Part shown: piece after piece, positions 46,157 to 57,208 of the stretch
How the letters are laid out: every line of letters begins with the position of its first letter
Position numbering within the stretch: position 1 is the stretch's first letter
Source: Serripes groenlandicus
Taxonomy: Eukaryota; Mollusca; Bivalvia; Cardiida; Cardiidae
Length of the DNA: 64,000 nucleotides
Reading direction: 5' to 3'
NCBI GenBank assembly: GCA_031761405.1
Contig: JASEVX010000011.1
Location: 34,218,415-34,282,414, forward strand
Translations under genes and position numbers: made by a program
Notes under the pieces: model-generated
What the model was told of the DNA's origin: nothing
Databases searched by the model: none
The model's input: only the letters and a program-made list of their open reading frames with translations

Positions 46157-46454
46157 AGACAATCTAGTCCAGTTCATGATTATAAATAATCTTTGTCCAT
46201 ATATATTTTAAAGAGACATCTTCATCAATTGACAGGTTTTTGGGGCAGACTTTCTTAATGTGTGATTATTTGCTAATAGTTTCATGTTAATAGTCAAAAT
46301 GTCTTAAGATTTTAATTACTGAGGAACTTGTATGTTGATCAATAAATTGTGGCAAACGGAGAATAGCTCATTATGAGCTAGTTTTTCTTTGATAACATAT
46401 CATTTTCACAAGTGGAAATGTTCAATATATACTGTTATCTTGTAAGAATCTTGT
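46157..46454. other. Spacer with a stray family T centre
   Basis: GTGGCAAACGGAGAATAGCTC with ATTATGAGCTAG at about 46349-46383 is the hairpin centre of family T without recognisable ends. Confidence 0.5.
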
Positions 46455-46686
46455 TTCATGGTTTCCCACATACAACACATCTGCAGCAGACGACTTTGAA
46501 CATATCTTTGCAAAAAAAATATAAAAATCTCTATACATGGAGGTATAACACATGGAAAAGGGGAAGAAAATATTATGGGAAAATTGGAATTGCTTGCATT
46601 GAGCAAGTTCTACTTCAGTCAAATCGTATTCTAAAGATGTCTGCAGCAATGTCATCAGAAAGCCTCTACATGGGGTAAAGGCTTTA
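46455..46686. mobile_element. Family T MITE, diverged
   Basis: CATGGTTTCCCACATACAAC, ATCTGCAGCAGACGACTTTG, then AATTGCTTGCATTGAGCAAG, GATGTCTGCAGCAATGTC and ACATGGGGTAAAGGCTTTAA. Three overlapping frames on both strands (46406-46703) are a consequence of its palindromic form. Confidence 0.75.
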
Positions 46687-47426
46687 ATATCTGAAATGTG
46701 CAAACATCTTCTGCAAACAATTTTATGTTAAAAATGTGAAAAGTATAAATACATAAATATGTTATAAGTGTCCCTATACTGTAATGGTATGAATATGATT
46801 TGCAGATCCCTGATAAATCAAATGCACCATGACAAACATGTTGCAGATGGTAATATCTTTGCCCTAATGGCTGATAAATATAAATGAATGGTCTATAATT
46901 AGAACATCGTTTGAAACGGAGACAAAACGGTGAGATTTCCCTGTGTGCGTTTAAGTGTTATTTGTCATTTTATTTTTCTACTATCATCTTAAGGAAACAA
47001 ATAAAAATGCCCAATTATACTTCCACCAATCTGTGATATAGAGCTCCAGATAATTACTTTGGTCAAATATGTTTCACTCCCTAAATAACTATTAAAGAGT
47101 GAATCACTACAGGAAGCCCATCCCCCCCAAAATAAGGAAGGTTAACATGTTTTTAACTTATGTATTATGCTTCTAACCTTAAATAGGCATTCCACTGCCT
47201 ATGTATCCATGTAACAGTTTAAACAGTAAATTAAAAACTCTTAACAATATCCATGAACACAAAAGAGTAAAATTTAAAAGAGAGAAATGCTCATCATAAT
47301 GACAACATGTTGATGATACTGCAGCAGGAAGCATTATTAGAAAGTGAAAAATTGCTCAATATAAGCATTTGTTCCTTTTACTGCACTATTTTGAATTTAC
47401 AATTTACTTTAATAAACATTTTATTC
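46687..47426. other. AT-rich spacer
   Basis: GAAAAATTGCTCAATATAAGC near 47347-47367 may be a further decayed family T centre. No gene. Confidence 0.4.
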
Positions 47427-47596
47427 ATGTTTATTAATCTTGTTTAATTACCTCCCTTTAACTACTTAAGTATACAATGCATTTCAAGACAAAATAAGTT
47501 ACTTTCTAGACATGTTTATAAATCTTGTTTAATTACCTCCCTTTAACTACTTAAGTATACAATGCATTTCAAGACAAAATAAGTTACTTTCTAGAC
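47427..47596. repeat. 85-bp tandem duplication, nearly identical
   Basis: Copy 1 at 47427-47511 and copy 2 at 47512-47596 run from ATGTTTATWAATCTTGTTTA to ACTTTCTAGAC with a single difference. The near identity in otherwise diverged DNA marks a recent event. Confidence 0.95.
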
Positions 47597-48586
47597 TCAT
47601 ATCAAATGGATGTTATGTCTGTAAGTATCTCAAAAGGCTTATGTTTGATCGTCTCATAGTGTGAACTATTGTGATTTGTCTACGTCCCTGGTTTTGGGGG
47701 TCTATTCCATATGCTATGATAATCAATTGTTTGTACAACTTCAAATTTGTCCAAAAAAATGCTTGCTTTACTAAAGGTAATTGTTAATGTGTTTAACAAC
47801 TCTATTCTTACTGAACACACCTAACAGACCCTTCCAATGGGTTAAAGTCAGGTCTCCAGAATAATTCATTGGTTTGCGAATTAAATATTAAATAATATTG
47901 GTAAATCACTTAATCTTGATGAACTTTATTATTTGAGGGACACATTGTGTATTACTCGGGAAGAAGACAAAAGACATAACTTCATCAGTCAAAATCAACC
48001 GCGGGAACTCCCGTATCGATTGTTTTGGGGGGACACTTTTTCATGATGTTTTCTTTTAATTGGCTGTTGTTTATTTACCACGTCATCGATTAAATGATTA
48101 AAAATGTATTCTGCTATTGCAGAACTCAGCAGTTCTTCCATTTTGATATATTTTAATAACGACCCAGGTTTAATTGGTTGTGCACGCGAACAGACATTAT
48201 TTGTGTATCAATTCCGAAGAGTGAGAACTCGTTGTGCCGTAAGAACTGCACATACCGGTGAAGTGTCAATTTATTACCAACGTGAATTACATACGGTGTT
48301 AGGTTAATTTATTTGACCGCTATTATATTTAACGATCGGGATTTCTCTGGAAATGCGTCACTTTCATTTTGTCTTGCGATTAAAACGACGTACATAAAAT
48401 GTTTTATATTCGTTATTCCGGGTTTAAATGCGTGATACGACGAACAGCAAATATTTTCATTCGTTTTTCCTGCATTTCAATGCGTGATAATGTAATCACG
48501 CACCTTACCTGGAGCTCTGCAGATATACATTGCTCTACAGCGTTGGGTCGAAGGTCAGGTTTGCTAGCGTTACATAATTGGCACCT
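47597..48586. other. Spacer with small open frames
   Basis: Frames at 48104-48307 and 48399-48680 and a minus shadow at 48413-48604 show no recognised domain. CAACCGCGGGAACTCCCGTA near 47997 is a short inverted motif. Confidence 0.35.
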
Positions 48587-48871
48587 GTTAACTACGTCAC
48601 TCAATAATCAATGGGCGTACAACTTGGAATTCATACATGCCTACAGACACATGAAATATGTACCTTTATTATTAATTTGATATTCTCTTTAGAATTGATT
48701 CTCTGTGTTGATTCGGGTTCTTCAGCATGTGTTCGACTTCCGTTAACTACGTCACTCACTAGTCAATGGGCATATAACTAAAAATTCATACGCTTGACGA
48801 CAAATGAAATATATGTGCATTTACTGTTAATTTAATATTTTCTAGAGAATTGATTATCTATGTTGATTCGA
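48587..48871. repeat. Diverged tandem duplication, 155-bp period
   Basis: GTTAACTACGTCACTCAATAA to GATTCTCTGTGTTGATTCG (48587 to about 48714) recurs from 48742 to about 48871 (GTTAACTACGTCACTCACTAG to TATCTATGTTGATTCG). Confidence 0.85.
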
Positions 48872-49020
48872 TAGTATAAATATGACTTCACTGTATTGAA
48901 AAAACACGTAGAAGTCATTTTAATAACGAAAAAATACTAGGACTATTTAGGTGCAGCTAATGTGTATTCTAAGCGGAAGTGTAGTTTAACCGTGACTTCC
49001 GCGAAGCAACACGAACGCGT

Positions 49021-49207
49021 TAACCGCATTATTTTTTGAGAAAAAATAATTCGTTAAAAACCACATGGAACATCTCTATGAATGAAAGTATAATTAATTA
49101 AAACAGTTGAAACCATTGTAAGCAATTTCTCCTTTTGAACCCGATCTTTTTAAATAGTACCATTATGCATATGCGCTAAAGTGTGTCTACAGGCGGGAAA
49201 GCTTTAA
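49021..49207. mobile_element. Family T-like MITE, degenerate, TTAA to TTAA
   Basis: It starts TTAACC at 49021 and ends GGCGGGAAAGCTTTAA at 49207. Inside are AACAGTTGAAACCATTGTAAG and CAATTTCTCCTTTTG. The left arm is lost. Confidence 0.55.
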
Positions 49208-49490
49208 ACCCTTTAAGTTGTAGCTACTTTAACAGACGCATTTTGAAAACCGTGTAGTTAAGCGAGCAATTGCTTAACAAAAGGTAATTCTCCTAATGAA
49301 ACATTAGTTTCAAACCTGATTGCTGACACCTGTTGACTAATCCTCATCAATCGAATGATAATTAGAAATTATAGTTTTTGCTACAAGGTTTTCATCACTT
49401 GTCAATACCTTCATTACTATATATTATCAATATGTTTGCCTAGATATTTTCAAAGTCATCTACTGTAGAGTTGGCATTTGTGATTTTAAG
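49204..49490. mobile_element. Second degenerate family T-like MITE sharing the TTAA
   Basis: TTAAACCCTTTAAGTTGTAG opens at 49204, followed by ACAGACGCATTTTGAAAACC. The right side has CAAAGTCATCTACTGTAGAG and ends near GATTTTAAG. The centre is replaced by AT-rich DNA. Confidence 0.5.
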
Positions 49491-50419
49491 TTCCAACAGA
49501 CTGTAAAAACATATCATATAAATGGTTTTGCCTCCAAAGATTATAGCGATTACATACAGCACCTCGCTGTTTATAAGATCCATGCATAAATGATAGGTAG
49601 ATGAATGATCACGTGACATTCGTGATTAGCAGTGAGCCCCTTGCTGTTGGCACTTTCATTGTGTTTGAAAATTACCTAAATATTTCCATGTAAACTACTG
49701 AATGGCATATTTCTTTCTTCCGACTTGTCAATAAATCATCGGAACATGTCCTGTATCTTCATAGAGTATTATCACATGTTTATTTTATCAATCATATCTA
49801 CTTTTCATACTTTCAATTGAAGATCTCTGCGGAAATGGTTTACTCTTTCTCAAAGAATGTTGTATGCATTTCTGCCTTCATAATTTGCAATTATGCAACT
49901 TTGTTACTTCACCATAATGTGCCACAAGTTACCAGCTTTTTTACACTCATAGCATAGGTACCGTCCAACAGCACTTTCAGTGCTTTGAATAGACCTGATA
50001 ACATACCCTGTATGGGACATATGTTTGATGTCATTCGAATAAAGTGTTTTATCCCCTGTATATCGCGCTCTTAACCAATCAAGAGTGTCTCTATTTAGAA
50101 CATGAAGTAAGGAACGTAAATACATCAAGGAAGTATTTTTTGCTACCACATTGACAAGATATGACACGGTATATTTTATTTAACCAGGAAGACATTTTAA
50201 ATTGAATAAAGTAACGTGTTTATTACGTTTATCTTTATCTTTTCTTGAAGCTTGTATAATCGGTTATGTTTTAACCATATAGATTTAGTATGTCAGTATA
50301 TAATCTAATTCAAGTAGTGTCGATTAAAAAACAACTGTAAATGAAACACGCCAATAAGGTACATGGGGTGGTATTATTACTGGAATTTGTGTTCGGGTCC
50401 AAATAATGCCCCACAATGC
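49491..50419. other. Spacer, no gene seen
   Basis: The 87-codon minus frame at 49904-50167 has no recognised domain. Confidence 0.4.
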
Positions 50420-50655
50420 AGCTGCGGCGATACACATCTGCGTAATGTATCGACCAGATCAGCCTGCGCTGTCCGCGCAGACTGATCCGGCCGACACATT
50501 CCGTCTAAGGGGGGATAGATAGAGTAGTGATTCCTGAAACAGAAAATCCACAGGAGGCGAAGAGTGTATATCCGGGTAGGCCTGTGTGGCATGCTTAGGC
50601 TGATCCGTGTCGATACTTTACGCAGAGTCCACAATGTTGATTTTCTCAAGCTACG
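50420..50655. mobile_element. Family G MITE, left member of an inverted pair
   Basis: GCTGCGGCGATACACATCTG opens the copy, followed by CGACCAGATCAGCCTGCGC, ATTCCTGAAACAGAAAATCC, CACAGGAGGCGAAGAG and GTCGATACTTTACGCAGAG. The normal GAGCCGT end is replaced by CTGCGGCGATA, and the same replacement occurs in reverse at 50988. The 146-codon minus frame at 50377-50817 lies over this and the SINE tail. Confidence 0.85.
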
Positions 50656-50660
50656 CACCT

Positions 50661-50730
50661 GCAGGAAACGCCGTGATATAACTGAAATACTATTGAAAAC
50701 GGCGTAAGACTCAATTTCAACCATCCCTCT
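50661..50730 (+). mobile_element. SINE tail fragment
   Basis: GAAACGCCGTGATATAACTG, TTGAAAACGGCGTAAGACTC, then AACCATCCCTCTATTAAGAC. Same subfamily as 43996. Confidence 0.75.
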
Positions 50731-50760
50731 ATTAAGACTACTATATTTAGATACCGTAGG

Positions 50761-51056
50761 CAGGGGCGTAGCTTTGCAAAAATCAATGTGTATGCCGTCT
50801 CGTGAGAAAATCAACATTGTGGACTCTGCGTAAAGTATCGACCCGGATCAGCCTAAGACACTTTTCGCCTCCTGTGGATTTTCTGTTTCAGGAATAACTA
50901 CTCTATACATCTATCCCCCTAAGACGGAATGTGTCGGCCGGATCAGTCCGCGCGGACATACATTACGCAGATGTCTATCGCCGCAGCGTTTTTGGGGCGT
51001 TTTGAGAAAAAAGTGTAGGCACGTGCCTACAGTGCCTAAAGGGAGGTACGCCCCTG
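50761..51056. mobile_element. CAGGGGCGTA-ended element carrying a nested family G copy
   Basis: CAGGGGCGTAGCT (50761) and AGGTACGCCCCTG (to 51056) are 13-bp inverted ends with one mismatch. CAGGGGCGT termini are typical of hAT-type non-autonomous elements. No clear 8-bp target duplication is visible (flanks ACCGTAGG and CTAGGTGG). Most of the interior is the family G copy at about 50793-50988. Confidence 0.6.
50793..50988. mobile_element. Family G MITE, right member of the inverted pair
   Basis: It runs from CCGTCTCGTGAGAAAATCAA through CTCCTGTGGATTTTCTGTTTC to CATTACGCAGATGTCTATCG and CCGCAGC. It is the reverse of the 50420 copy, including the unusual CTGCGGCGATA end. Confidence 0.85.
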
Positions 51057-52174
51057 CTAGGTGGTCTCGACCGTAACATTATACTTAAATGTTTTAAATA
51101 ATACACATATGGTACAAACAGTGAACAGTTTAAATATAATCAAAACGGGTGTATACCATGACAATACAAAATAGCAGGTACATGAATAATAAAACGTTTA
51201 CATCGTCATTGCTATTTGGTGAATATAGAATTCCCAAGGAGTTAATTTTAGTTTAAAAAAACAAAACATAAGTATACATTGATTGGTAATGCATGTGATG
51301 TAAGTAAGGGAAGGACTATTGATTTGCGGCTCATCGAGCAAGCGGTGACTTCGTTCTTCATTTACGTTTAGATAATTCTTGTTTAACTTTAAATTATTAA
51401 TTTACATTCAGGCTACACACTTCCTTAGTGATACAAAACTTCAGGTGTTTATGTTTATGCGAAGGGTGATCCAAAATCAATAGGACGTTCTTGATAATTG
51501 TTGTTGTAGATAATGCGATTTTAAGAAGTTCAATCCATGTCGTTTATGCTGTATTATATTTTGAACGCCGGTGTATTCCTTCACCGTTTGCATAGCATCG
51601 ATTTTTAATAATGCATAGGCGATGCAAACTGCTGTTTTACACGAACTAATTTTTAAAGTGGGCGTTTTTCATTCAAACGGATAAACAAATCGATATTTTC
51701 CCGTCCATATGTAATAAGTATGCTCTTTGCCATATCATGTATCTAAAACTTATGTCCAGAGAGGATTTTCCTTCTTGCAGTCACGATATTCCTACGTTTT
51801 GATTAGATGAAAAGTATATATCGAAACAAAAAATACTTATGGAGGAAATAATTAAATATGATAATACGCACTCGATAAAGTAATGAAAACACGTAATCTG
51901 ATACGTAATTTTTTGCGTGTAATTACACTCGCTTTCTATTTTTAAAATGATTTCAATTAAACCAGGACGAATGTTTCATGCAAAGCATCAAAGATAAGCC
52001 GCAATATTTCGTTGCACATGAAGAAATAAGAAAAAGGAACATTTAAATTATTTCTCAAACTGTAAAATCATGACTTTAGAGTACTTTAATATTACAAAAA
52101 ATTAAAATCTATTTTTTTTTTTTAGGCAAATATTTTTAAAAGAACATTTATAGTTCATTGTAAGACACTATTTT
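51057..52174. other. AT-rich spacer, no gene seen
   Basis: No gene, RNA or repeat family recognised in about 1.1 kb. Confidence 0.45.
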
Positions 52175-52372
52175 GTTAACCCTTTCCCACATACAACAAT
52201 TCTGCAACAAATGTCATTCAAAGCATTTACCGGTATTAAAAAATAAGGACACTCTCTATAATTGAAAGAACAATCATAATTATAATTGAATAAAGTTGAA
52301 AACAATTCTACTTTTGCCACAATGTTTTCAAAACATATTAGCTGAAGAGGTGCCTGAGAGTGTCTGTATGAA
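52175..52372. mobile_element. Family T MITE at the outer edge of the long inverted repeat
   Basis: TTAACCCTTTCCCACATACA at 52175, TTGAATAAAGTTGAAAACAA, CTTTTGCCACAATGTTTTCAA, and GCCTGAGAGTGTCTGTATG at the right. The right terminus GGGAAAGGGTTAA is lost where the inverted-repeat arm begins. Confidence 0.7.
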
Positions 52373-53366
52373 ATACAATTCAGTTAATCTGATCACACTT
52401 TGTTTGTTAGAACCAGAAGATTTCATTTCATTTAAGTTTTCTTGAAGTTTTCTTGAGGTTCACATCGCATCCGTAATAAAAACATGTTGTCGGCTAGGCA
52501 AAATACACCGAAATCGTGTTTACCTCTATATTCATGGAAGAACGAATCAATTAGACGGCGTAATTTATCTTGATACATATATTTCTGTAGTTAAAATATG
52601 TTCATGTCTGCATTTTTCGATGACAATTGTACTCAGAGTTAACTTTGAATCAAGTTAGTGCAATCATAGACGAAACTTTCAGCGATATTTGCGAAAAACA
52701 AAATGAATAAATGAATGAAAATGAAAGATGATCGAAAACGACAAAAAACAACTATTAGAAGACCGACAGACGAAGTTTTCGTCACGCAAGATAGTACAAT
52801 AGGAAGATATTATACTGAACATGAAAGTCAGAGTATTAAAAACAAAGCAAATGAAAAGGATGATTGAAAATTGAGATGTCATCTTTGTGTAAAACGATAA
52901 CAATGGATATCTATAAATAGACTATAGATGAATGGTACTGTCTTTTGTTTTACCTCCTAACTTTATTCGGGAACCAGAGTTGGTGCGCGCGACTACTGCG
53001 TAATATATCATAGGATGTAAGGCACCAGATTACATTTAGCTATACTTTTGGTTCCCGGTTTGAGATACTATTGAAATGATGAAGTGTATGAGTCAGGTAA
53101 CCAATTCAAAAGAATGGTTCTCTATTTAACTGTTTAGATTAGATACAGCATGAATTTCGCTTATCTAAAAATGTACTTACATTAAAATAATATACCGGCC
53201 TTCGTTTTGTTTTTAATTTGTAAAACTCACACAAGTATATAGAGAGTAAAAGGGGTTTACCTTAAATTAATATACTTAGTAAGGACAAACAGAAATCCCG
53301 ATATGTGGTCACACGGGCAGGTCTATTTATCTCCATGTGCTAAATTTCAAAGCTTCCAATGATAAG
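52373..53366. repeat. Long inverted repeat, arm 1
   Basis: The arm runs from GTTAATCTGATCACACTTTG through CACATCGCATCCGTAATAAA, GTCGGCTAGGCAAAAT, GAGTTAACTTTGAATCAA, GGTTCCCGGTTTGAGATACT, TATACCGGCCTTCGT and GGACAAACAGAAATCCCGAT to TTCCAATGATAA. Each segment returns in reverse and in order at 54917-55592. Relative to arm 2 it has about 350 extra bases at 52658-53008, which include a 74-codon minus frame that is not a gene. Confidence 0.9.
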
Positions 53367-54351
53367 GTTTTATTGATCAGCCGGATATATTAAATCCCAA
53401 TTTCTATAATTGTGACGTCATTATATCATCGTAACGAAAATGATGAATAAATATCCAAAGGAAAACGAAAGAAATGTTTGGAAAGGAAAGCTTGACTCGC
53501 CATAAATGCAGTTCCGTAAACAAGAATATACTTTATGAAGTGCATCATTATTTGATGGATTTAAAATCTTGGCTAGATTTTAAAGTTTAATATATGCTTT
53601 ACCAGATGATGATTTTAGTTGATTTGCTTAGGACTCGTAAATAACTAATAATCAAAGCACTGGTAGTGCTTCAATCAAAGGGCTAATTGCAAGTCACGGA
53701 TAATGATTTACCGATCACAAAAGTAAATAAATGTTTACCCGAAATAGGTAGCACCTTTACTCATAGTATGTACAAACAGAATAAAGTGTTGAAAAATGTG
53801 ACATCATTTTGATGTAATTTTGCTTTAATTACAAAATGTTCATGTTGCTGGTCCAAGAAAATCTTCATAATGGTAAAATTGAATATCTATGCCCATGAAC
53901 GTCATTTGGATATTAACGTCATAAAATAGCGCACTTACCAACCCTGACAACTGGTTGATACGCATATTGTATCTAATCACAGACAAGAACAATCTGAGCC
54001 TGTCCTTGGTAAAAGGAACATTTTATGAACAGTGTAGGGTCAGATCAGATCAGCCTGTAGATATGCTCCGTCTTATCATAATCTGCATAAGTTTGCGGAA
54101 GTTTATAATAAGCTTGTGTAAATAATAATATGTTAACATTGTAGCTATTGATCAGACTGTTCGGATGTACGAGTTGATCTTGAAATACACTTATCTAACG
54201 TCAAATATTGACATAAATATAAGTATTACAAGTATAAGAGAGTGGTTTTTATTTCATTAATACACATATGTTAATTCCCTAAGGAGTAGTTATTTAAAAT
54301 AAATTACATATATACTTTAACAATAAGAGAACATTCTTTTATTCTTCATTT
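53367..54351. other. Spacer part of the inverted repeat
   Basis: AT-rich; no gene. CAAAGCACTGGTAGTGCTTC near 53656-53675 is a small hairpin. Confidence 0.4.
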
Positions 54352-54457
54352 GAGCCGTCCTGTAAAAAACGAACATGTTGGCGTCTGCGTAAAGTATCGA
54401 CCCGGATCAGCCTAAGCTTGCCGCATAGGCTTACCCGGATAGACACTATTCGCAGAA
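54352..54457. mobile_element. Family G half copy
   Basis: TTGAGCCGTCCTGTAAAAAA, CTGCGTAAAGTATCGACCCG, GATCAGCCTAAGCTTGCCGC and GATAGACACTATTCGCAG: the left arm only. It lies just beyond the 3' end of the RT remnant. Confidence 0.8.
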
Positions 54458-54562
54458 TTGTATTAGTTATAAGTAAATACAATACTTTTAACAACTTTAC
54501 AAGTAGAGAGGCAACGAAGAACAAATACATATAAAATACATTACAATTTGATTGTGAAATGG

Positions 54563-54766
54563 TCACTTTGAGGTTCTGCGTGTATTCGCATGAAAAATAT
54601 ATTTCATTAAATTAAATATTGTTTTTTTGTTACCTGATATCATTAGATTTACGAATTTCTTTGAATTTGGCCATGTATAATGGTATGATTTTAAATATTC
54701 TTTGCGTAAGTCTATAAAATAAGGACAAATTAGTAGGAAATGATATTCACTTTCAATAGTTTTCAT
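54563..54766 (-). pseudogene. Non-LTR retrotransposon reverse transcriptase, C-terminal remnant
   Basis: The 67-codon minus-strand frame contains ESEYHFLLICPYFIDLRKEY, then WPNSKKFVNLM and NKKTIFNLMKYIFHANTRR. The EYHFLLICP string, a histidine and a cysteine four residues apart followed by proline, with a basic helix after it, is the zinc-binding-like end of animal LINE ORF2 proteins. The normal protein is around 900-1200 residues, so this is only the last part. A TGA lies directly before the ATG in frame, and no RT palm motif is found upstream. The T-rich 3' tail follows to about 54460 and then a family G half copy. It sits in the spacer of the long inverted repeat. Non-functional; lineage not certain. 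Confidence 0.65.
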
Positions 54767-54916
54767 TCAAGCAGGGATTTCAGAATGATACTAAACCTCC
54801 AATGTAAATGTTATATTTACCTGATATCATTTTTATTGACAAAACAATGTTTTTGATATTTGCAACGCATCTACGAAAATTATTAAAAGTTCATAAAATC
54901 AAGTATTTTTTTCAAA

Positions 54917-55592
54917 TTATTGGAAGCCTTCGAAATTTATTACAAGGAGATATTTAGACCTGCCAGTGTGACTACCTATCGGGATTTCTCCTTGTCCTTA
55001 CTAAGTATATTAATTTAATGCAAATGACTTTTAAAACATCCCTTTTACACTCTATATACATGTGTGAGTTTTACAAATTAAAAAAAAACAAGACTAAGGC
55101 CGGTATATGAATTTAATGTATGTACATTTTTAGTTAAGCGAATTTCATAATGTATCTAGTCTAAACAGTAAAATAGAGAAAACTTCTACTGAATTGGTTA
55201 CCTGCCTCATACGCTTTATTATTTAGATAGTATCTCAAACCGGGAACCAAAGAAAATGCGACCTGAATGTAGTCTGATTCCTTACATCCTATGTATTTGA
55301 TTCAAAGTTAACTTTGAGTACAATTGTTATCGCAAAATGCAGACATAAAAAGATTTAAACCACAGAAATATCTGTTTCAAGATAAATTTGGCCGTCTAGT
55401 TGATTCGTTCTATTTCGCTGTTGTAGTTTCGCTTTCATGAATATCGCGGTAAACACGATTTTGGGGGATTTTGCCTAGCCGACATCATGTTTTATCACGG
55501 ATGCGATGTGAACTTCCAGAAAACTTAAATTAAATGAAATCTTCTGGTTCTAACAAACAAAGTGTGATCGGATTAACTGAACTGTATTTAAC
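54917..55592. repeat. Long inverted repeat, arm 2
   Basis: TTGGAAGCCTTCGAAATTTA, TATCGGGATTTCTCCTTGTC, AAGGCCGGTATATGAATTTA, AGTATCTCAAACCGGGAACC, CAAAGTTAACTTTGAGTACA, TTTTGCCTAGCCGACATCAT, ATCACGGATGCGATGTGAAC and CAAAGTGTGATCGGATTAAC are in turn the reverse complements of arm 1. About 676 bp, with scattered substitutions and small indels. Confidence 0.9.
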
Positions 55593-55734
55593 TTATCACT
55601 GTAAATGTGGACAACATTTCAACTCTTATATCAACAGGTTGATTTCTTTTTAAACTGGAACGTCTCATGCTAAATATGTAGCGCATTAGGTAAAAATTGG
55701 AACAACTTGTTAAATGAAGGTATAATTTATGGAC

Positions 55735-55845
55735 ATATAGTAGAAAATATTGCAGCAAAAGAATTAATTACTCGTGAGCAATTTCTCCTTTTGTCACAAT
55801 GTTTTCAATAGTCGTCTGCTGCTTTAAAATGCACTAAGTGCCCAC
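55735..55845. mobile_element. Family T fragment
   Basis: TATTGCAGCAAAAGAATTAA, CTCGTGAGCAATTTCTCCTT, TTGTCACAATGTTTTCAATA and GTCGTCTGCTGCTTT form the centre and right arm. The termini are decayed. Confidence 0.65.
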
Positions 55846-55989
55846 ATGTTCTCTCTTGTCATTCTTTCGGATAACGTGAACATTGAAATACGTTTCCTTG
55901 AATTTCTGAATGCTAATTACGACACGAGTTCATATAATTCTCGTCCACCCGAGATTGTGTGTTTGTAATCCGACAGCTTTGATTTTCAG

Positions 55990-56316
55990 TTGCTTCATTT
56001 GCCACAATAATTTAATCTATTTTCAATTATCTTACTAGCATTTATAGAGATTGTCTATGTGTTGTACTTGATGATTTCAAAGTCTGTCAGGTTAAACATC
56101 ATTGAAATCAGTGTGGCAAAATAAGAAATTGCTCATAATGATGAGCAATTTCTGCATTTGTCAAAATAATTTCAACACTTTTCAATTATCATACGATAAT
56201 TTATAGAGATTTATTATATTTTGTACTTGATAATTTATAGAGATTTTTTATATTTTGTACTTGATAATTTCAAAGTCGACTACTGCAGATTTGTTTCATG
56301 TGGAAAAATGGTTAAA
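55990..56316. mobile_element. Two family T copies in series, one complete at its right end
   Basis: A first fragment (about 55990-56092) has GCCACAATAATTTAATCTAT and GATGATTTCAAAGTCTGTCAG. The second has GTGTGGCAAAATAAGAAATTG, the centre GCTCATAATGATGAGCAATTTC, then CTACTGCAGATTTGTTTCATG and GGAAAAATGGTTAA (TTAA 56312-56315). Within it GATAATTTATAGAGATTT with TTATATTTTGTACTT is duplicated in tandem (about 56192-56265). Confidence 0.75.
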
Positions 56317-56894
56317 CCCTTATCTACTGTCATGACTTACTGATAAACCAAAAACAGATTGTCTGTGTGTCAGCATTATTTGACAAAACATTATCATAAC
56401 AGGGCGTGTGTTCAATACAAATAGTTGATTGTTTTTGGTACAAATTGAAATTTATCATAACCTCTTGTCTATTTATATTATATGTCACGTTTCATGATCA
56501 GTTTAACCCCTTAATCATCTCATTCATTTAAAACACAGACCCTGCCAGGTTAAATATCCTACATACAATTTATTTCTTCAAATACCGATATCAGAATTAC
56601 TTACTACAGATTTAATTTGTCTAATGTTTGTGAATTTAAATGTTCTTTTTTCTTATTTCTACATGTGCAACGAAATAATGCGGCTTCTCTTTGATGCTTT
56701 GTGTCATACATTCGTCTTGTGATTCATTTTAAATTATATCGTAATTCCTATTACTGTTGAATCACCCCTCGTACCTTTTTTATCCGGGTTCACAAATACT
56801 ATTACATTTGCTACATTTGTACTCAACAAGGAAGCATCTGTATCAAAGAATTGACCTAGAAAAGGCATTTAAAATCCATTCACTGTATTGTAGA
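56317..56894. other. AT-rich spacer
   Basis: No feature recognised apart from an initial AAACCCTTATCTACTG, which resembles the reverse of the AGATAAGGGTT motif seen elsewhere. Confidence 0.4.
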
Positions 56895-57121
56895 GGGCTG
56901 CGCCCCGGTAGCTAAATCGACAAAAAAAAATTCCGGCTTTTGACACAAGTCAATACGGCACGCTTCATTCGTCCCCCACCAATGAGCTAACAGTCTATTG
57001 GTCTCTTGTAAATACCGTCGTGTGTATAAATCGTGTGTGCGAAATGCAGGTAACTGGTTGCCGTGATGTGATTGAAACATTGATGTAAACGGGGTTAAAC
57101 CTAATTGATTCATCAATCAAA
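56895..57121 (+). mobile_element. SINE family A, head damaged
   Basis: GGGCTGCGCCCCGGTAGCTAA (A region), GACACAAGTCAATACGGCAC, CATTCGTCCCCCACCAATGAG, GTGTGCGAAATGCAGGTAAC, and the tail GCCGTGATGTGATTGAAACA with TTGATTCATCAATCAAAAGG. The B box is deleted. Same body as 6724 and 57209. The overlapping minus frame (56880-57116) is not a gene. Confidence 0.8.
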
Positions 57122-57208
57122 AGGAAATCAGAAAAAGACATATCATAGTTTCAGTTAAAACACAGGTAAACATTGAATCATGTGACCAATTATTACTCTT
57201 ATCCTTAA

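Noticed and set aside
50377..50817. 146-codon minus-strand ORF, the longest in the window
   Set aside because: It runs through a palindromic family G MITE and a SINE tail; the same peptide pieces appear wherever family G is present. No domain.
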